Positions 15,937 through 24,500 are shown, numbered from the stretch's first letter. The stretch: DNA of 64,000 bases from Sporomusa sphaeroides DSM 2875 (GCF_001941975.2 NZ_CP146991.1:2696501-2760500); one strand, 5' to 3'. Numbers and translations: made by a program. Notes: generated by a model from the letters alone, not told the origin.

Positions 15937-15954
15937 TTTCTTGCATTTTCTTGC
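15937..15954 (-). promoter_or_regulatory. Tandem GCAAGAAA box upstream of mgtA2
   Basis: On the minus strand GCAAGAAAAT-GCAAGAAA repeats with a 10-base period. A TAAAAT -10-like box lies ~25 bases downstream (near 15911). Nearly the same half-site occurs in the boxes at 6381 and 12477. About 160 bases of leader follow before the mgtA2 start; I see no clear riboswitch in it. Confidence 0.5.
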
Positions 15955-15990
15955 GATTTAAAACAACAAAAAACACCAGGCACAAACCGG

Positions 15991-16100
15991 CCTGATGTTT
16001 TCTTCCTTTGTCTGTGAGAACCTACACCATATTTCCCCTACAGCCACTAAACCCAGTAACTACCTGACTTCACGGGCTGTGTTTTCTTTTCTATCGCTTC
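15991..16100 (+). repeat. Dispersed terminator-like element, copy 2
   Basis: Preceded by an extra hairpin (CACCAGGC/GCCTGATG). The GTTTTC arm pairs with GAGAAC, a change from copies 1 and 3 that keeps pairing, around the conserved loop TTCCTTTGTCTG. The second stem is weaker here (CAGCC/GGCTG with inner CCAG/CTG) and is followed by TGTTTTCTTTTC. Lies between mgtA2 and the membrane-protein cluster. Confidence 0.55.
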
Positions 16101-16231
16101 AAATACTATACCGATTGCTTCGCGGAAGTCCTGTTCATCTTCCAATGGAACTCCTTGGAAATACAGCATTTTGCAAGATGCATGCCCCTTTCCATCGGCC
16201 AAAAAGTTTGTATGCAAACACCGGAACGAGT

Positions 16232-17029
16232 TTAATGATGATACTTATCTATTGCGGGCATGGGAAACTTAGGATTTTGATAGTTATCAATAAGGAACCG
16301 GCTCTGTTCCTGGTCAAATAGTATATTATACTGAACCGTATTAACATACGCATCATAGGCGGAAAACGGGTAAATGGCCACCAGATACAAGAACCATTCC
16401 GGCCTAATCGCGGCAATGGCCTGAGGAAAGTTGCCCAAAAGTGTCTGATGGACGGCCGGAAGGAGATGGGCCAGGTATGCCATGCCGAGCCACCAGCTTA
16501 GCAAATAAAAGCTGGTAGGGATTCGGTGGCTATAAAGATGACCCAGGCCAGGCATGAGCAAGGACCAAGCTGCCGCCACCCAGGGATTTCGTTTTTCGAT
16601 GAATCCGATGTCCCAGGTGCCGATTTTAAAGGGAATAATGCCTGAATCCTCTCGTGCGGCAAGGAGTGCATATTTGTTTAAATCAACAGTGAGCTGGTAG
16701 CTGCTCCAAGTAGCAAAAAGTTGCAAAGGAACATAAAAAAGCAACCACCTGGTATCGAGAACCTGTTTAACCAACGCAGCTTGACCGGTAAACCCATAGA
16801 TAATTGCCTGGTTAATATGTCCCATGGAGTTTGCGATGGTCGCCGCGATAATCAACAGAAACCCCTTTATATAACTCCCCATAATGAGGAATCCTAGGCC
16901 CGGAAACATTGCTGACCAGAAGGCCGTTATCCAAGGGTTTTTTAGGTGCAGCAGATTAATTGTGAGTTCACTTACAATTCCTTTAGGACGGCGTTGATTT
17001 CTTATGGACTCAGATTGCTTCTTTTCCAT
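16232..17029 (-). CDS. Multi-spanning membrane protein, paralog of the 17565-18383 product
   Basis: A 265-residue membrane protein built from two similar halves: each has an NPW...W(S)xxxPGLGxLxxxxYxxSF-like entry (about 31-55: NPWITAFWSAMFPGLGFLIMGSY; about 147-175: NPWVAAAWSLLMPGLGHLYSHR) followed by helices. The basic N-terminus (RNQRRPKG) probably lies in the cytoplasm. The PGLG(H)xY signature resembles TM2/DUF-type helical hairpins. It overlaps the upstream 17010-17546 gene by 20 bases. Function unknown; it forms a three-gene cluster with its paralog and a glycine-rich membrane protein. Confidence 0.7.
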   Translation of the reverse strand: MEKKQSESIRNQRRPKGIVSELTINLLHLKNPWITAFWSAMFPGLGFLIMGSYIKGFLLIIAATIANSMGHINQAIIYGFTGQAALVKQVLDTRWLLFYVPLQLFATWSSYQLTVDLNKYALLAAREDSGIIPFKIGTWDIGFIEKRNPWVAAAWSLLMPGLGHLYSHRIPTSFYLLSWWLGMAYLAHLLPAVHQTLLGNFPQAIAAIRPEWFLYLVAIYPFSAYDAYVNTVQYNILFDQEQSRFLIDNYQNPKFPMPAIDKYHH

Positions 17030-17546
17030 CGCTTACCGCCCCATTTCCTATCGTATTACGCAGTCGGTCTAACTTGCCTACCCCAAAGGCCATATTGTCC
17101 CAAAGCACTTTCTCTACCATTTCGTATTGACTGTTGTCGCAACAAACTGTAAGTATTACTTCTGTATTATTGCACTCCCCGGCTTTGACCCGGTTACGAG
17201 CTGATTTTGTCTTCTTGTGCCCAAATATCCTTCCATAAAAGTAATCAAGCAGGAAGCCGATAATGGCTCCGCTCAGTAGCCCTATCAAGCCCCAGATAAC
17301 TGGCCCCCACTCTAAGACAAAGCCATATATAACGCCTAACTCCATACATATTGCTCCCAGAACCATGGCCCCGTCAAATAAGCTCATTCCATCTGCCCGA
17401 TGAATGGTATCCAGGACCATTCTTTCCTCAACCCTTTTGTCCAAAGGCACTGCCAAGATATGCTCTCTGGCGATCCCGCGCTTCTCCAGATCGGTTATGG
17501 CCAATTCAAGAAAGGCCGAATAGTCAAAAGACGCGTAAACGTACAA
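17010..17546 (-). CDS. Membrane protein with glycine-zipper segment and flanking alpha/beta domains
   Basis: 178 residues. An N-terminal ferredoxin-like or stress-protein-like stretch (about 1-50: FLELAITDLEKRGIAREHILAVPL) precedes a glycine-rich membrane hairpin (about 60-105: GAMVLGAICMELGVIYG, WGLIGLLSGAIIGFLLD) and a C-terminal soluble part (VILTVCCDNSQYEMVEKVLW). The layout recalls general-stress DUF1269/YflT-like proteins that carry a glycine zipper, but I cannot assign a family. It sits between two paralogous membrane proteins and overlaps the next gene, so the three are probably one operon. Confidence 0.6.
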   Translation of the reverse strand: MYVYASFDYSAFLELAITDLEKRGIAREHILAVPLDKRVEERMVLDTIHRADGMSLFDGAMVLGAICMELGVIYGFVLEWGPVIWGLIGLLSGAIIGFLLDYFYGRIFGHKKTKSARNRVKAGECNNTEVILTVCCDNSQYEMVEKVLWDNMAFGVGKLDRLRNTIGNGAVSDGKEAI

Positions 17547-17564
17547 TTAGAACCCACCTTATAT

Positions 17565-18383
17565 TTATTCTGGTACTGGGAAATTTGCACTTTGATAGTT
17601 GTCAATTAAGAATCGCTTCTGTTCTTGCTCGAACAATCTGTTATACTCTATCGTGTTTACATAGGCATCATAAATTGCAAATACGTAAATGGAGGGCAGA
17701 AAGAGCAGCCATAAAGGATCAGCTACCGTAGTGGCGCCAGCAAAGTCGCCCATTGCAGTGAGGTACACACAGGGAAAAAGGTTTCCCTTGTAAGCGATTA
17801 AACTCCACCACACCAGCGTATAGAAACTGGTAGGAACTCTGTGGGTGTATAAATGACCCAGTCCAGGGAATAAAAGGGATAATGCTATCGCCATCCAAGG
17901 CTTTCGCTTATCTAAAAAGGCGACTTCCCAATTGCTGATCTTAAAGGGTATCATGCTGGAATTTTCCCTATCAGCCAAAATGGAATATTTGTTTAGGTCT
18001 ACAGCAAGCCCGTACCCGTCCCAAATGCAAAAGATGTATATCGGTACATAAAAGAGCAACCAATTGATATCTACTACCTGTTTGGCCATCTCAAAGTGTC
18101 CTGTAAAGCTATAAAATATCCCCAAATTTAATTTGGCATTGACATTTATAAAAGCTTCCAGGAATATTAAGATAAAGCCTTTGACATAACTTCCCAGGCT
18201 CATGTAAGCATAGCCAAGGTAAGAAGCAGACCACCAGGTTATTACCCACGGCGTTCTAAGGTGGATGAAATTTACAGAAATCGGCTTCACGATTCCTTTT
18301 GGGCGACGTCGGTTTCTAATGGATTTGTGCTGTTTTTTTTCAGTCATTCTATACTCTTTCATATTTGCTAGGACTGCTGCCAA
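17565..18383 (-). CDS. Multi-spanning membrane protein, paralog of the 16232-17029 product
   Basis: 272 residues as drawn; the real start is probably the Met at MTEKKQHKS (about 18347), since the paralog begins there and the extra 12 residues have no counterpart. It has the same two-half layout (TPWVITWWSASYLGYAYMSLGSY, KPWMAIALSLLFPGLGHLYTHR) and the same C-terminal block ending FLIDNYQSANFPVPE. The first half has lost the PGLG motif. Overall likeness to the paralog is high through the whole length, so the pair arose by duplication. Function unknown. Confidence 0.7.
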   Translation of the reverse strand: MAAVLANMKEYRMTEKKQHKSIRNRRRPKGIVKPISVNFIHLRTPWVITWWSASYLGYAYMSLGSYVKGFILIFLEAFINVNAKLNLGIFYSFTGHFEMAKQVVDINWLLFYVPIYIFCIWDGYGLAVDLNKYSILADRENSSMIPFKISNWEVAFLDKRKPWMAIALSLLFPGLGHLYTHRVPTSFYTLVWWSLIAYKGNLFPCVYLTAMGDFAGATTVADPLWLLFLPSIYVFAIYDAYVNTIEYNRLFEQEQKRFLIDNYQSANFPVPE

Positions 18384-18583
18384 ACGCCTCGTTATTCGAG
18401 GGTTAATGTAATATATTATAAAAACCGATTAAGAATAGGCTGGGTTCATCAGGTCGGCGCCAATAAATTATTCTTAATTTTTCCATTAAAGGAAATTTTT
18501 ATGCAAACTAACTGACTAGCCGGTGAATTTAAACCGAAGATAAAAAAGACGCAAAGGCTATATACCATTTTAAAACAACAAAA

Positions 18584-18722
18584 ACATCAGGCCCAAAAGC
18601 CTGATGTTTTCTTCCTTTGTCTGCGGAAACATAAACCATATTTCTCCGCAGCCCTTAAGCCCAGTCCCCGCCTGGTTTTAAGGGCTGTGTTTTCTTTTCA
18701 GCCCAACGCAACACTCCACGTG
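18584..18722 (+). repeat. Dispersed terminator-like element, copy 3
   Basis: The most complete copy. Hairpin 0: CATCAGGC/GCCTGATG with TTTTC tail. The GATGTTTTC arm can instead pair with GGAAACAT around the loop TTCCTTTGTCTGC (hairpin 1), so the two folds compete. Hairpin 2: CAGCCCTTAA/TTAAGGGCTG with inner CC/GG pairs and a TGTTTTCTTTTC tail. After the tail it shares CAACGCAACACTCCACGTG-like bases with copy 1. It lies about 190 bases upstream of arsR, on the same strand. Confidence 0.65.
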
Positions 18723-18853
18723 ACTCGTCTGCACAAACATATCCATCGCGGCGTTTACTAATTCCCTTACGGAAAGTAGGAACGCCGTTTTTCCTGCCCG
18801 GTTCTGTGTTATAAGCAGAAAAATCCTGTATTGGGAAAATACGCTAAAACATA

Positions 18854-18905
18854 TTGACATTCATCTATATAACAGCATACAATAACACATAGATAAACAT
18901 CTATG
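18854..18905 (+). promoter_or_regulatory. ars promoter and ArsR operator
   Basis: TTGACA (18854-18859), an 18-base spacer and TACAAT (18878-18883) make the promoter. CATAGAT-AAAC-ATCTATG (18888-18905) is a perfect 7+7 inverted repeat right over the start of transcription, and ATCTATAT within the spacer is a further half site. This matches the ATCTAT-type dyads of ArsR/SmtB repressors. Confidence 0.8.
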
Positions 18906-18917
18906 CGAGGTGATTCT

Positions 18918-19241
18918 ATGGAAGATATCTATGTTTGCAATGTCGGGCTTTTCAAAGCACTAGCAGATACTAACCGTTTGATGATTGTTGATATGCTTTC
19001 CTGCGGGGAGTTATGTGCCTGTAAAATTTTAGAAAAGTTCAACATCACGCAGCCGACTTTATCCCATCATATGAAAATCCTTTGTGACTCTGGCTTGGTA
19101 AAAGGGCGCAAAGAGGGAAAATGGACTTACTATTCGTTAGATGAAAAAGTAGTTGAGGATTTCAAAGCATTTTTAAGCAACATCACCAGTAGCAAGGCAG
19201 ATTGTATCTGTAACCGTGAGGGAGTCTGTAACTGGAAATGA
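18918..19241 (+). CDS. arsR: Arsenical-resistance operon repressor ArsR
   Basis: 107 residues from the ATG at 18918 (AGGTG upstream; an in-frame ATG at 18903 lies in the operator). ArsR/SmtB winged helix: LFKALADTNRLMIVDML, the As(III)/Sb(III)-binding ELCACKIL (Cys-x-Cys at the start of the recognition region), recognition helix TQPTLSHHMKIL, and wing KGRKEGKWTYY. The C-terminus carries extra cysteines (CICNREGVC) that might add metal ligands. It represses its own operon through the dyad at 18888-18905 and releases on arsenite binding. arsD and arsA follow. Confidence 0.93.
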   Translation: MEDIYVCNVGLFKALADTNRLMIVDMLSCGELCACKILEKFNITQPTLSHHMKILCDSGLVKGRKEGKWTYYSLDEKVVEDFKAFLSNITSSKADCICNREGVCNWK

Positions 19242-19260
19242 ACTCAAGGAGAGATGTGTT

Positions 19261-19635
19261 ATGAAAAAAATGGCTATCTATGAACCTGCTATGTGTTGTG
19301 AAACCGGTATTTGCGGTGTTAGTATCGATCCTGAGCTAATCCGTATATCAACCGTATTGAATGCTCTTAAAAAGAATGGTGTGGAAGTAAAACGGCATAA
19401 CCTGAGCAATGCACCTATGGAGTTTGTCAATAACAAAGTAATCAATCAATATATCAATGAAAAAGGCCCGGAGGGATTACCGGCAGTCCTACTTGATAAC
19501 GAAATTATCATAACAGGCCGCTACCCTGCCAATGATGAATTCATTAAACTACTTGGCATCCCTGAAAGCTATTTGAGTGAGCCGAAAACTGCCAATAAGG
19601 GTGGTTGCTGCTGCTCTGACGGGAAATGCTGTTAA
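19261..19635 (+). CDS. arsD: Arsenite metallochaperone ArsD
   Basis: 124 residues starting at MKKMAIYEPAMCC, with AAGGAG upstream. ArsD carries As(III) to the ArsA ATPase. The essential Cys12-Cys13-Cys18 pattern is present (MCCETGICG), and the C-terminus has a vicinal cysteine cluster (GGCCCSDGKCC) like that of other ArsDs. The thioredoxin-like core is complete (LPAVLLDNEIIITGRYP). It lies between arsR and arsA in the usual order. Confidence 0.93.
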   Translation: MKKMAIYEPAMCCETGICGVSIDPELIRISTVLNALKKNGVEVKRHNLSNAPMEFVNNKVINQYINEKGPEGLPAVLLDNEIIITGRYPANDEFIKLLGIPESYLSEPKTANKGGCCCSDGKCC

Positions 19636-19670
19636 GAAGTAAAAACCTGAAACCATTAGGGGGCAAGAGT

Positions 19671-21407
19671 ATGCAAGCATTTAATCCGCGTGAGATAGCA
19701 TTAACAAAATATTTGTTTTACACCGGTAAAGGTGGTGTTGGCAAAACTTCTGTCGCTTGTGCTACAGCAGTAACACTTGCCGATAGCGGTAAAAAGGTCT
19801 TACTAATCAGCACCGACCCAGCCTCCAACTTGCAGGATGTATTTGCAACAGAGCTTGACAGTAAGGGTAAACCAATTAAGGAAGTGCCCAACCTGTTTGT
19901 CGCAAATCTTGACCCCATCCAAGCAGCGGCAGAATACCGCGAAAGTGTTGTCGCGCCTTATCGCGGCAAACTGCCGGATTCGGTTATCGCCAATATGGAA
20001 GAACAATTATCCGGCTCCTGTACGGTGGAGATTGCCGCTTTCAATGAATTTTCTAATTTCATCACAAGCGGAACTACGGAAAAGGAATACGACTATATTA
20101 TATTTGATACCGCTCCCACCGGGCATACCCTGAGAATGCTGCAACTACCCTCTGCCTGGAGTAATTTCATCAGTGAAAGTACACATGGAGCATCCTGTTT
20201 AGGGCAGCTTGCCGGTTTGGAAGACAAAAAGGATATGTATAAAAAAGCAGTGGAAACACTGGCTGACGGCAGCAAAACCACCTTGCTGCTTGTATCCCGC
20301 CCCGAAGTCACACCGCTGAAAGAAGCAGAGCGGGCATCCAACGAATTGGCGCAGTTAGGTGTTAATAATCAAGTCTTAATTATTAACGGTGAGCTTAGAG
20401 AGCATGATGACACCATTTCCGAAAAGCTATATCAGAAGCAGCAAGCCGCACTAGCGGGGTTGCCTGACGGTCTTAAAACCATCACAGGGTATTCCATACC
20501 ACTGCGCGCTTACAATATTACAGGTATAGAAAATATCCGCGCCTTTCTGACACAAGACCATGCTGTTGTTAAAAGTGAGAGTGTGAATGCACAATCTATC
20601 CCCCGCTTGCAAGCTGTTGTTGATGAATTGGCAGCAACAGGCAAAAAGGTGATTTTCACAATGGGCAAGGGCGGCGTAGGCAAAACAACGGTTGCCGCAG
20701 CCATTGCCTTAGGCTTATCTGCCAAGGGGAAAAAAATACATCTTACTACCACAGACCCTGCGGCCCACCTTAAATTTGTGCTTGATGAAAATAGTGGTGT
20801 CACTATGAGCTATATTGATGAACAGGAAGAGCTTCGGAAATATCAGCAAGAAGTGTTAGATAAGGCTCGGGAAACCATGTCTGAAGATGATGTTGCCTAT
20901 GTAGAGGAAGATTTACGTTCTCCCTGCACCCAGGAAATAGCAGTTTTCCGGGCGTTTGCGCAAATTGTTGAAAAGTCCGAAGAACAGGTTGTCGTCATTG
21001 ATACCGCCCCGACAGGCCATACGCTGCTACTCTTGGACGCAACGCAAAGCTATCACAAGGAAGTAAAACGGACACAGGGAGAAATCCCCGAATCAGTGAA
21101 AAACCTGCTGCCCCGCCTGAGGAACGCAGCAGAAACTGAGGTTATTATTACTGCCCTTGCCGAAGCAACCCCTGTATATGAGGCCATGCGGCTGGAAGAA
21201 GATTTGAAACGTGCCGGTATTCACAGCAAATGGTGGGTTATTAATGCATCGCTGTATCATTCAGGTACCACCAATGCCTTGCTGAGAGCCAAGGCCAGTA
21301 ATGAAATCGAGTGGATCAACAAGGTTGACAGTCATACAAACGGCAGCTTTGCCCTAATTGGCTGGAGTGCGGATGAATTGCAAGGCGAAAAGCTGCACGC
21401 TTTGTAG
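19671..21407 (+). CDS. arsA: Arsenite-activated ATPase ArsA
   Basis: 578 residues from MQAFNPREIA (GGGGG-rich SD). Two homologous halves, each with a deviant Walker A (GKGGVGKTS near residue 20; GKGGVGKTT near 333) and the signature DTAPTGHTL (near 143 and 448). Cysteines in the A1 and A2 halves (SGSCTVEIAAF, RSPCTQEIAVF, and HGASCLGQL) match the metalloid-binding sites. ArsA normally energises an ArsB or Acr3 membrane pump; the only pump gene nearby (22703-22978) is a deletion stub, so here ArsA has no evident local partner. Confidence 0.93.
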   Translation: MQAFNPREIALTKYLFYTGKGGVGKTSVACATAVTLADSGKKVLLISTDPASNLQDVFATELDSKGKPIKEVPNLFVANLDPIQAAAEYRESVVAPYRGKLPDSVIANMEEQLSGSCTVEIAAFNEFSNFITSGTTEKEYDYIIFDTAPTGHTLRMLQLPSAWSNFISESTHGASCLGQLAGLEDKKDMYKKAVETLADGSKTTLLLVSRPEVTPLKEAERASNELAQLGVNNQVLIINGELREHDDTISEKLYQKQQAALAGLPDGLKTITGYSIPLRAYNITGIENIRAFLTQDHAVVKSESVNAQSIPRLQAVVDELAATGKKVIFTMGKGGVGKTTVAAAIALGLSAKGKKIHLTTTDPAAHLKFVLDENSGVTMSYIDEQEELRKYQQEVLDKARETMSEDDVAYVEEDLRSPCTQEIAVFRAFAQIVEKSEEQVVVIDTAPTGHTLLLLDATQSYHKEVKRTQGEIPESVKNLLPRLRNAAETEVIITALAEATPVYEAMRLEEDLKRAGIHSKWWVINASLYHSGTTNALLRAKASNEIEWINKVDSHTNGSFALIGWSADELQGEKLHAL

Positions 21408-21450
21408 ATGGTAAACAGGTGAATTCTTGCAAGCTATGGGGGGAATAGGA

Positions 21451-22650
21451 ATGAAGCGGCCAGACATGGTAAGCGGTATTAGGCAGACGAAGGAGAGGGT
21501 ACACGCATGGATTAGCCAAGATGGCCATATTCAATTACCAATATCGCTGGCCGCGGAACAAGCGGCTCTGGTAGTCAGAACTGCCGATGGCTATAGGATT
21601 AGTTTATTGCGTCCAGATGTAAAAAAAGTGTATTTGGAGGTTACAACCAAATGCAACTTTTCCTGTATTACTTGTATCCGCAGTTCCTGGCAGGATGAAC
21701 TGACCCATATGAGCTGGGAAACCTTCAAAAACATAGTAAATAGCTTAAAAGAGTTGCCGGAGCTGACTACGGTTCACTTTGGTGGTTTTGGTGAGCCGTT
21801 AATGCATCCGCAGATTTTTGATATGCTGCAGGCAGTAAAAGAACTTGGCCTAAAGGTCGAGATGATCACAAACGGTTCGTATTTGCGGGAAGAAATTCTC
21901 CAGCAGCTTATCGAACTAAAGCTGGATATTCTGTACACTTCATTAGACAGCTCTGACGAGGAAGAATATAACGAAATCCGGCCGGGAGCCAATTTTAAGA
22001 GTGTTTATCACAATATCGTCAGATTGCAGGAGCTAAAAAAAGAACAAAAGCTTACTAAACCGGAATTGGGTATTGAGTTTGTGGCAATGAAAAAGAATTT
22101 TGCCAGATTGCCGAATTTGATCCGGCTAGCTTGGGAACTGGATGCCCGCCAGGTTATAGTCACCAATTTATTGCCTTATCATGAATCCATGAAAGATGAA
22201 ATTATTTACGATATTGATGATACCGGGTGCCTGTTCGGTCATAACTCGTTGTTGATGTCGGTTAAAGCACAGATGGCAAATATGAAATTACGGACAGAAC
22301 GGGACTGCAAGTTTATTCAGGACAAAGCCTTATGCATCAACCATCAAGGATTTATTAGTCCCTGCTATGCTTTAATGCACACCTATCATTGTTATATCTA
22401 TGGACGAAAAAAACAAATGTATCCGTATTACCTGGGGAATGTAAATAAAAAAAGCCTGGCTGCTGTATGGATGGAGCCAGACTATGTCCAGTTTAGGCAG
22501 AAGGTCTGCGATTACGATTTTCCGTCCTGTACAGATTGCAGATTGCTTGATGGCTGCAATTATACGGAAAGCAATGAAATGGATTGCTGGGGCAATCACC
22601 TTTCATGTGCTGAGTGCCTCTGGTCCCGACAAATAATTGCTTGTCCTTGA
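21451..22650 (+). CDS. Radical SAM/SPASM protein, tungsten-cofactor-oxidoreductase maturase type
   Basis: About 399 residues; the ATG at 21451 follows a GGGGGG-rich SD (an in-frame TTG at 21427 is less likely). The radical SAM core has CNFSCITC (CxxxCxxC, Cys about 65-72), the GGE-like [11 protein letters not shown], and an R/N-rich barrel. The C-terminal SPASM-type region is cysteine rich ([23 protein letters not shown], then [14 protein letters not shown]), the pattern I know from the maturases of tungsten aldehyde oxidoreductases (TIGR04317-like). No AOR gene is in the window. A ~45-residue N-terminal domain precedes the barrel. It directly follows arsA and may share its transcript. Confidence 0.75.
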   Translation: MKRPDMVSGIRQTKERVHAWISQDGHIQLPISLAAEQAALVVRTADGYRISLLRPDVKKVYLEVTTKCNFSCITCIRSSWQDELTHMSWETFKNIVNSLKELPELTTVHFGGFGEPLMHPQIFDMLQAVKELGLKVEMITNGSYLREEILQQLIELKLDILYTSLDSSDEEEYNEIRPGANFKSVYHNIVRLQELKKEQKLTKPELGIEFVAMKKNFARLPNLIRLAWELDARQVIVTNLLPYHESMKDEIIYDIDDTGCLFGHNSLLMSVKAQMANMKLRTERDCKFIQDKALCINHQGFISPCYALMHTYHCYIYGRKKQMYPYYLGNVNKKSLAAVWMEPDYVQFRQKVCDYDFPSCTDCRLLDGCNYTESNEMDCWGNHLSCAECLWSRQIIACP

Positions 22651-22702
22651 CTTAATACTACATTCATTTTATAGAGGCTATCGTTGCGTTGAGAGACAGA
22701 CA

Positions 22703-22978
22703 ATGATAAGTAAGGTTGTATTGCTGTCATTGGTGCAAAACTGGATAATCGGTCCGGTTTTGATGTTTGCAACTACATTATCGTTTACTGCTGCCAGTAA
22801 TAAATTTGAACTGTCAATTGCAGTAGCCGTAGCCATTTTCGGTATAAATTCCGGTCAGGCGTTTGCCGCAGTTATTGGGCCGCTGATTGAAGTGCCGGTA
22901 ATGATTGGTTTAGTTAATGTTGCTCTTCGTTTCCGGAAATATTTTTCAGGCAATAATCAACTAATAAATAACAGATAA
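22703..22978 (+). pseudogene. Acr3 arsenite efflux pump, internally deleted stub
   Basis: The ~91-residue frame joins two separate parts of Acr3: an early helix ([22 protein letters not shown], like helix 3 of Acr3) and the late core ([40 protein letters not shown]), which holds the FTAxxNxFELAIAV and GPLxEVP signatures. In Acr3 (~350 residues) these are some 200 residues apart, so the middle, including the cysteine helix, is missing, as is the N-terminus. The reading frame stays open across the junction. It cannot be a complete pump. Confidence 0.75.
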
Positions 22979-23046
22979 AGCAGTGCCTATTTACTACAAG
23001 GGGCACAACATGTATGGCGAAACTGAAAATTCCAGCGGCTATTCTT

Positions 23047-23231
23047 CTATTCTCCCGTTTGCCCTTTAGTCTCTTTTTTGGATTCCATTTGAGAAACCAG
23101 GTAAATCAGAAATGCAGTTACTGCTAAGGTACTACAGTCTGCCAACGATACCGTGAGGCAAATGCCATAGCGAGAAGTTGTGTCTTATCCCCCATTTCTG
23201 CTAAGCCAATGTGTTTATAGTTTTTACCCAT
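23047..23231 (-). pseudogene. UPF0016/TMEM165-type Mn transporter, ends only
   Basis: From 23231 the minus strand encodes LAEMGDKTQLLAMAFASRYR, almost identical to the first signature of the intact UPF0016 protein at 46383-47057 (LAEMGDKTQLLGMAFATRYR), and stops after WQTVVP. In another frame the same DNA continues LAVTAFLIYLVSQMESKKE and a stop at 23047, which resembles the C-terminal end of such proteins. The middle ~170 residues are gone. The first codons overlap the end of the larA remnant. Confidence 0.65.
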
Positions 23232-23888
23232 TATTGATTAATGGAACGGTAAGACTCCCCATTGGCATAAGGATAATACCAGGCTGTGATGATCCAAGTT
23301 TAGTGAAAGCAATTTTTAACGCTTCCTCCAAATCCTTGGCTGGAGTGAAGAGTAACAGCTTGGCAAGCTCCGGCTCCATGGAAGAAACTAAAATAAATTC
23401 GGCTTTTTTCATCAGCCGGGTGACGGCATACGCTTTATGTGCTCCTATCTGGAAATCGGCTTTGACGGCAGTTGCTACCTGCTCTGGTGTTACATATTTC
23501 TGCATAGTTTTTTCGTATGCTGCTGATCCGGAACCCTCCGCACATTCACCAAGAATAATCACCACACCGCCCTCACGTACCGCACACCAGGCATTATCCA
23601 TAGTCTTCTGCAATTGATACACGTTGATATCTTTAGGGTAGCCGCCGCAGGAAGCGATTACCAGATCAGCTTCCTTCCTAACCGGAACTCCATACACTTC
23701 ATTCACAAACCGGCCCGCAACGGCCTTACCCCAATAGGATTACGGATTGCCGCTTTGACTGACTCCACAGGGTCAGGCAAACTCGGATACTCTTTAATAC
23801 AAAGTTCATCGATTATTAAATCTGCATCCAGGGTGAAGTGGACTTTCGTCTTACCATACTTATAAGCATATTCCCTGTGCATAATCAT
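23224..23888 (-). pseudogene. Lactate-racemase-like LarA, internal deletion and frame change
   Basis: LarA proteins are about 420 residues. From 23888 the first ~58 residues are recognisable (YGKTKVHFTLDADLIIDEL, IRNPIGVRPL); then, in another frame, the C-terminal part runs from FVNEVYGVPVRKEADLVIAS to the stop at 23224, including CGGYPKDINVYQLQKT and EGGVVIILGECAEGSG. About 200 central residues, with the His residues that hold the Ni-pincer cofactor, are absent, and the junction near 23715 shifts the frame. AGGAGG precedes the start. Non-functional as a racemase. Confidence 0.75.
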
Positions 23889-24056
23889 TGCCCTCCTGTT
23901 TTCATAATTGGTGCCCTGTTCAACTTACCGCCCATTTTTAAAAATATAAATATTAACAAACCCGTTTTCAGACCACTAGGCCGGAAAGCGGGTTTTTATC
24001 TGCCTTTTACTGTCTGGGAGAGGTTAAGGAACAGGGTTTAGACGTATTAAAATAAT

Positions 24057-24383
24057 TTAATGAACAGGTCCTCTTAAGTTGAGCATTACTACCCCGATGA
24101 CAATTAACAAGATACCTATACCGCTGTATAGATCGATGGATTCTTGCCAAATCAAGATAGCCACTAATGCAGTCAAAACCGTTCCTAATCCAGCCCAGAT
24201 TGCATAGACGATATTTAACGGAATAACAGTCATAGCTTGAGCAACTGCATAAAATGAAGCACTCATTCCTACTATAAAAGCAAGACTAGGATAGAGCTTA
24301 GTAAAACCTTCCGAATATTTAAGCATAGATGTTGAAAACACTTCTAGTGCAATAGCTATGCCTAAGAAAACATACCCGTTCAT
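24057..24383 (-). CDS. Small multidrug resistance (SMR) efflux protein
   Basis: 108 residues, four helices, the classic EmrE/QacE size. The essential membrane glutamate is present (IALEVFSTSMLKYSEGF, Glu about 14), as are the family loop IPLNIVYAIWAGLGTV (about 56-71) and the last-helix ILLIVIGVVMLNL. A proton-coupled exporter of quaternary ammonium or similar cations. It stands alone on the minus strand, ~100 bases downstream of an ATGTAAT/ATTACAT palindrome that may be an operator. Confidence 0.9.
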   Translation of the reverse strand: MNGYVFLGIAIALEVFSTSMLKYSEGFTKLYPSLAFIVGMSASFYAVAQAMTVIPLNIVYAIWAGLGTVLTALVAILIWQESIDLYSGIGILLIVIGVVMLNLRGPVH

Positions 24384-24480
24384 TTTATCTCTCCTTAAGT
24401 CAAAAAATTAAATGTTTGCGCCTATCTGTTAGAGAAATTGCTGTTTAAAGGCAAGTTTATGGTTTTATCGCTAAATCATT

Positions 24481-24500
24481 ATGTAATCATATAATTACAT
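24481..24500. promoter_or_regulatory. Inverted repeat ATGTAAT-N6-ATTACAT upstream of the SMR gene
   Basis: A perfect 7+7 dyad in AT-rich DNA between the SMR gene and the RNA-like region. It could bind a dimeric repressor such as a TetR or MarR protein; none is encoded next to it. Confidence 0.4.
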
